A stretch of DNA of 64,000 nt from Polaribacter sp. (GTDB lineage: Bacteria; Bacteroidota; Bacteroidia; Flavobacteriales; Flavobacteriaceae): NCBI RefSeq assembly GCF_024639685.1, contig NZ_JAHEHX010000021.1, positions 248,001 to 312,000 of the forward strand. Reading direction: 5' to 3'. Of the stretch, positions 62,039 through 64,000 are shown in pieces (positions within the stretch are counted from its first letter, which is position 1; each line of letters opens with the position of its first letter). Both the position numbers and the translations under genes were made by a program. The notes under the pieces are model-generated. The model worked only from the letters and a program-made list of their open reading frames with translations. It was not told where the DNA came from and did no database searches.

Positions 62039-63667
62039 TTAAGCCTTTATAAGTTTAGTTATAGTAGCATTATCGTTAGTTGACGCTTTTATAAAATAAA
62101 CTCCTTTTTTTAAAAAAGAGATATCATACGTGTTTATTTGAGTACTCTGAAAAAAAGTATGTACTTTTTTTCCAGTACTTGAGTAAATAATAAATTTACT
62201 GCTTAAGATGTCTGTTCCTAATTGAATAGTAAGTTGATTTTTTGTAGGATTAGGATACAGGTTAAATCCCTTTTTTTTTAAAGGAATATTAGTATTACTT
62301 AAACTTACTGATTCTTGATATACCCTAACATAATCTACTTCCATAGGGCTCTCAGTAAAATTGGCAGCAATATTTGGTAAAATAGCAACATTTAACAACA
62401 AATACTGTGGAGCATCATAAGGCCAATTTTGAATGTTTTTATTCTCAGGTGCATATTCGTAATGTTGAATCCCATCTACACTAAACCTCATCTTTGTTGC
62501 TGACCATTCTAAAGTATAGACATGAAATTCTGTAGAAGCATTACTAATACTTCTTCCTCCTTTATTTACAGTTCCTCCAAAACTAGATCTATTATGTAAG
62601 GCACTTTGCACAAAATCTTGATTAGCTCCCCAATGTTCTATAATATCTATTTCTCCACAATCTGGCCATCCAGTAGTACCTTTTGTAGCAGCCCAATAAC
62701 CACCTGTTTCTGTGATATTTTGACCAAGCATCCATAATGCAGGAAAAGTACCTACACCAAATGGCATTTTTGCTCTAATTTCTACCTTACCATAAGTAAA
62801 AGCATATTTAGAATTCAATCTTGCAGAAGTATAATTTTTAGTTACTCCATTATTTGAATAGATCTCTTTTTTAGCTAAAATTTTTAAAGTACCGTTACTT
62901 ACATAAGAATTATCGATACGACCTGTATAATGCTGAATTTCTCCATTTGCCCAAGATTGACCATTAATAATAGGATAGGTTTGTTTAAACCATTTAGAGT
63001 TATCTAAATCTGTAACAACACCTGTTTGCCCATCAAATTCATCAGACCAAACTAAATTATCATAAACTGGCTCATCATTATCTACAGCTATAGTTCCGTC
63101 ATACAAAAAATCATCTATATATGCAGTAACTCTATCAGTATTGTTTTCTCCATTAACCTGTAGAACAACCCTATTAAAATCATTTCTGTTTATGGGTTGT
63201 TGGGAATTCGGATCAAAATTACTGTAAACGTCATCTTTAAAGTTAAAGGTTACCGTTTGCCATTGATTCAGTGCTATAGATTTTATAATCTCAGTTTGTG
63301 AGGTCCAAGGTTCATTTAACGTATTATTTTGTAATTTAAGAGATACCTGGTTGGTTTGAGAACCAGTAACACTTACTGCTGGAACATAGATTTTAAATGT
63401 AAATGTGTACTTTTCTGAAAAGTCAAAATTTTCATCTACATCAAATCTAATATTTGCATATTGTCCGCCAACATCTTTATATTCTAATACTGTATTTGAA
63501 GTATTGACACCTTCTTTATAAGGATTATTTAACCTTGCATTAATGTTGGCATTGTCTCCAAACCAAGAAGAAATTGTTCCATTTCCCTCAAAATCATCTT
63601 CGACAGTTTGTTGCCCTCTAAGTTGGTAACTAGCTAAAAATAAAATAGTAAAAATTAAAAATCTCAT
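62039..63667 (-). CDS. Secreted glycoside hydrolase family 16 beta-glucanase with CBM-like domain and T9SS tail
   Basis: 542 residues from the ATG at 63667, where a signal peptide starts (MRFLIFTILFLASYQLRGQQ); the reading from 63754 lacks a plausible leader. Residues ~20-200 form a beta-sandwich of carbohydrate-binding type. The GH16 catalytic region (~210-450) has NGEIQHYTGRIDNSYV, YGKVEIRAKMPFGVGTFPAL and the nucleophile/acid motif GEIDIIEHWG near residue 339. The last ~75 residues are a type A T9SS domain (NLYPNPTKNQLTIQ). Laminarinase-like activity on algal beta-1,3-glucan is the best guess; other GH16 substrates are possible. Secretion by T9SS fits the plug protein at 44705. Confidence 0.88.
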   Translation of the reverse strand: MRFLIFTILFLASYQLRGQQTVEDDFEGNGTISSWFGDNANINARLNNPYKEGVNTSNTVLEYKDVGGQYANIRFDVDENFDFSEKYTFTFKIYVPAVSVTGSQTNQVSLKLQNNTLNEPWTSQTEIIKSIALNQWQTVTFNFKDDVYSNFDPNSQQPINRNDFNRVVLQVNGENNTDRVTAYIDDFLYDGTIAVDNDEPVYDNLVWSDEFDGQTGVVTDLDNSKWFKQTYPIINGQSWANGEIQHYTGRIDNSYVSNGTLKILAKKEIYSNNGVTKNYTSARLNSKYAFTYGKVEIRAKMPFGVGTFPALWMLGQNITETGGYWAATKGTTGWPDCGEIDIIEHWGANQDFVQSALHNRSSFGGTVNKGGRSISNASTEFHVYTLEWSATKMRFSVDGIQHYEYAPENKNIQNWPYDAPQYLLLNVAILPNIAANFTESPMEVDYVRVYQESVSLSNTNIPLKKKGFNLYPNPTKNQLTIQLGTDILSSKFIIYSSTGKKVHTFFQSTQINTYDISFLKKGVYFIKASTNDNATITKLIKA

Positions 63668-63807
63668 AAAAGTGCTAAGTGTTGCATTATATCGTAAAGT
63701 TACAACCAGAAATTTAAATTTAATAAATAAGTTACCTATATAAAAACCATACAAATTAGATGATTATATTTTAAAATACTAATAAACAGGTAGTTAAAAA
63801 AATGAAA

Positions 63808-63972
63808 CTATTTAAAGCTATCTGTTTTCTTATCATAACCATAAGGGCAATGTTTACAGCCGCTTTTACAACAATGACCTCTCTTTAAATGAAATTGTGC
63901 TGTAAAAACTTTATAACCTTGTTCATTTAAGTAAAAATCGCCTTCCTCTATGGGTATTCTTTTTTTAAACAT
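63808..63972 (-). CDS. DUF5522 small Cys-rich protein
   Basis: 54 residues, hand-translated: MFKKRIPIEEGDFYLNEQGY, then KVFTAQFHLKRG and HCCKSGCKHCPYGYDKKTDS. The Cys/His cluster near the end matches DUF5522 and probably binds a metal. Function unknown. No clear operon partner at the window edge. Confidence 0.82.
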   Translation of the reverse strand: MFKKRIPIEEGDFYLNEQGYKVFTAQFHLKRGHCCKSGCKHCPYGYDKKTDSFK

Positions 63973-64000
63973 ATTACAAAAATAGCCTATCGAAATGTAA

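Noticed and set aside
1-64000. CRISPR arrays, complete insertion sequences, phage modules, toxin-antitoxin or restriction genes
   Set aside because: No regular repeat-spacer pattern, transposase, capsid, or defence-protein motif was found on either strand; the accessory signal is limited to the tRNA-adjacent patch.

Overview
The window is a 64 kb piece of an AT-rich chromosome from the family Flavobacteriaceae (Bacteroidota), probably a marine Polaribacter- or Tenacibaculum-like organism. Supporting markers are a complete Na+-translocating NADH:quinone reductase (NQR), gliding and type IX secretion (T9SS) genes (gldA, the T9SS plug protein, T9SS sorting tails), GLPGLI proteins, a primary sigma factor without region 1.1, and repeated TAnnTTTG -7 promoter boxes in place of the E. 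coli consensus. Most of the window is ordinary core genome. No complete phage, insertion sequence or CRISPR array was seen.

Layout. 1-3.3 kb (minus strand): a nucleoside transporter cut by the window edge, a bifunctional-nuclease protein and both ETF subunits. 3.4-4.2 kb: a broken alginate-lyase (PL7) gene. 4.4-8.8 kb (plus): pyruvate dehydrogenase E1 beta, soluble pyrophosphatase and the membrane ion-pumping pyrophosphatase. 8.8-12.3 kb (minus): 5-oxoprolinase genes pxpABC with an NRAMP-fold transporter that lacks the metal-binding motif. 12.4-17.9 kb: PEP carboxykinase, a DUF423 protein, a saccharopine-dehydrogenase-like enzyme, trmN6, and rpsP-rimM behind a structured leader. 18.2-24.7 kb (plus): DnaE with a built-in proofreading exonuclease, then a sugar-lactone-oxidase-like enzyme overlapping a HAD phosphatase. 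24.7-31 kb (minus): gldA, a membrane protein, and an operon of two GLPGLI proteins plus an outer-membrane beta-barrel. 31.2-36.6 kb (plus): deoxynucleoside kinase, primary sigma factor, rpe, an exonuclease/GIY-YIG nuclease and a flavin oxidoreductase. 36.8-44.5 kb: tRNA-Arg(TCG), yqeY, a retropepsin-like protease and the nqrABCDEF operon. 44.7-55.9 kb: mixed housekeeping and poorly known genes (T9SS plug, apaG, DUF3667, YgiQ-type radical SAM, folP, LOG, DUF1599, crcB, crotonase, Ca2+/Na+ antiporter and others). 55.96-57.8 kb: tRNA-Arg(ACG) followed by a gene-poor, decayed accessory patch. 57.9-64 kb: clpS, prmA, tpiA, a TlpA-like thioredoxin, pyrF, a secreted GH16 glucanase and a DUF5522 protein.

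How the parts fit. The bioenergetic genes (NQR, membrane pyrophosphatase, Ca2+/Na+ antiporter) point to use of a sodium gradient, as expected for a marine cell. ETF, PDH, PEP carboxykinase, TPI and RPE are central carbon enzymes. The GH16 enzyme with a T9SS tail and the alginate-lyase pseudogene point to algal polysaccharide use, with alginate capacity lost at this locus.

The observations most worth a second look are the twin-hairpin leader of rpsP with identical CGAGA loops, the atypical NRAMP protein in the pxp operon, the UvrC-like cysteine cluster in the exonuclease/GIY-YIG protein, the DUF3667 gene with no canonical start codon, a pair of diverged intergenic palindromic repeats, and the decayed patch behind tRNA-Arg. 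I found no convincing new multi-gene defence or mobile system.
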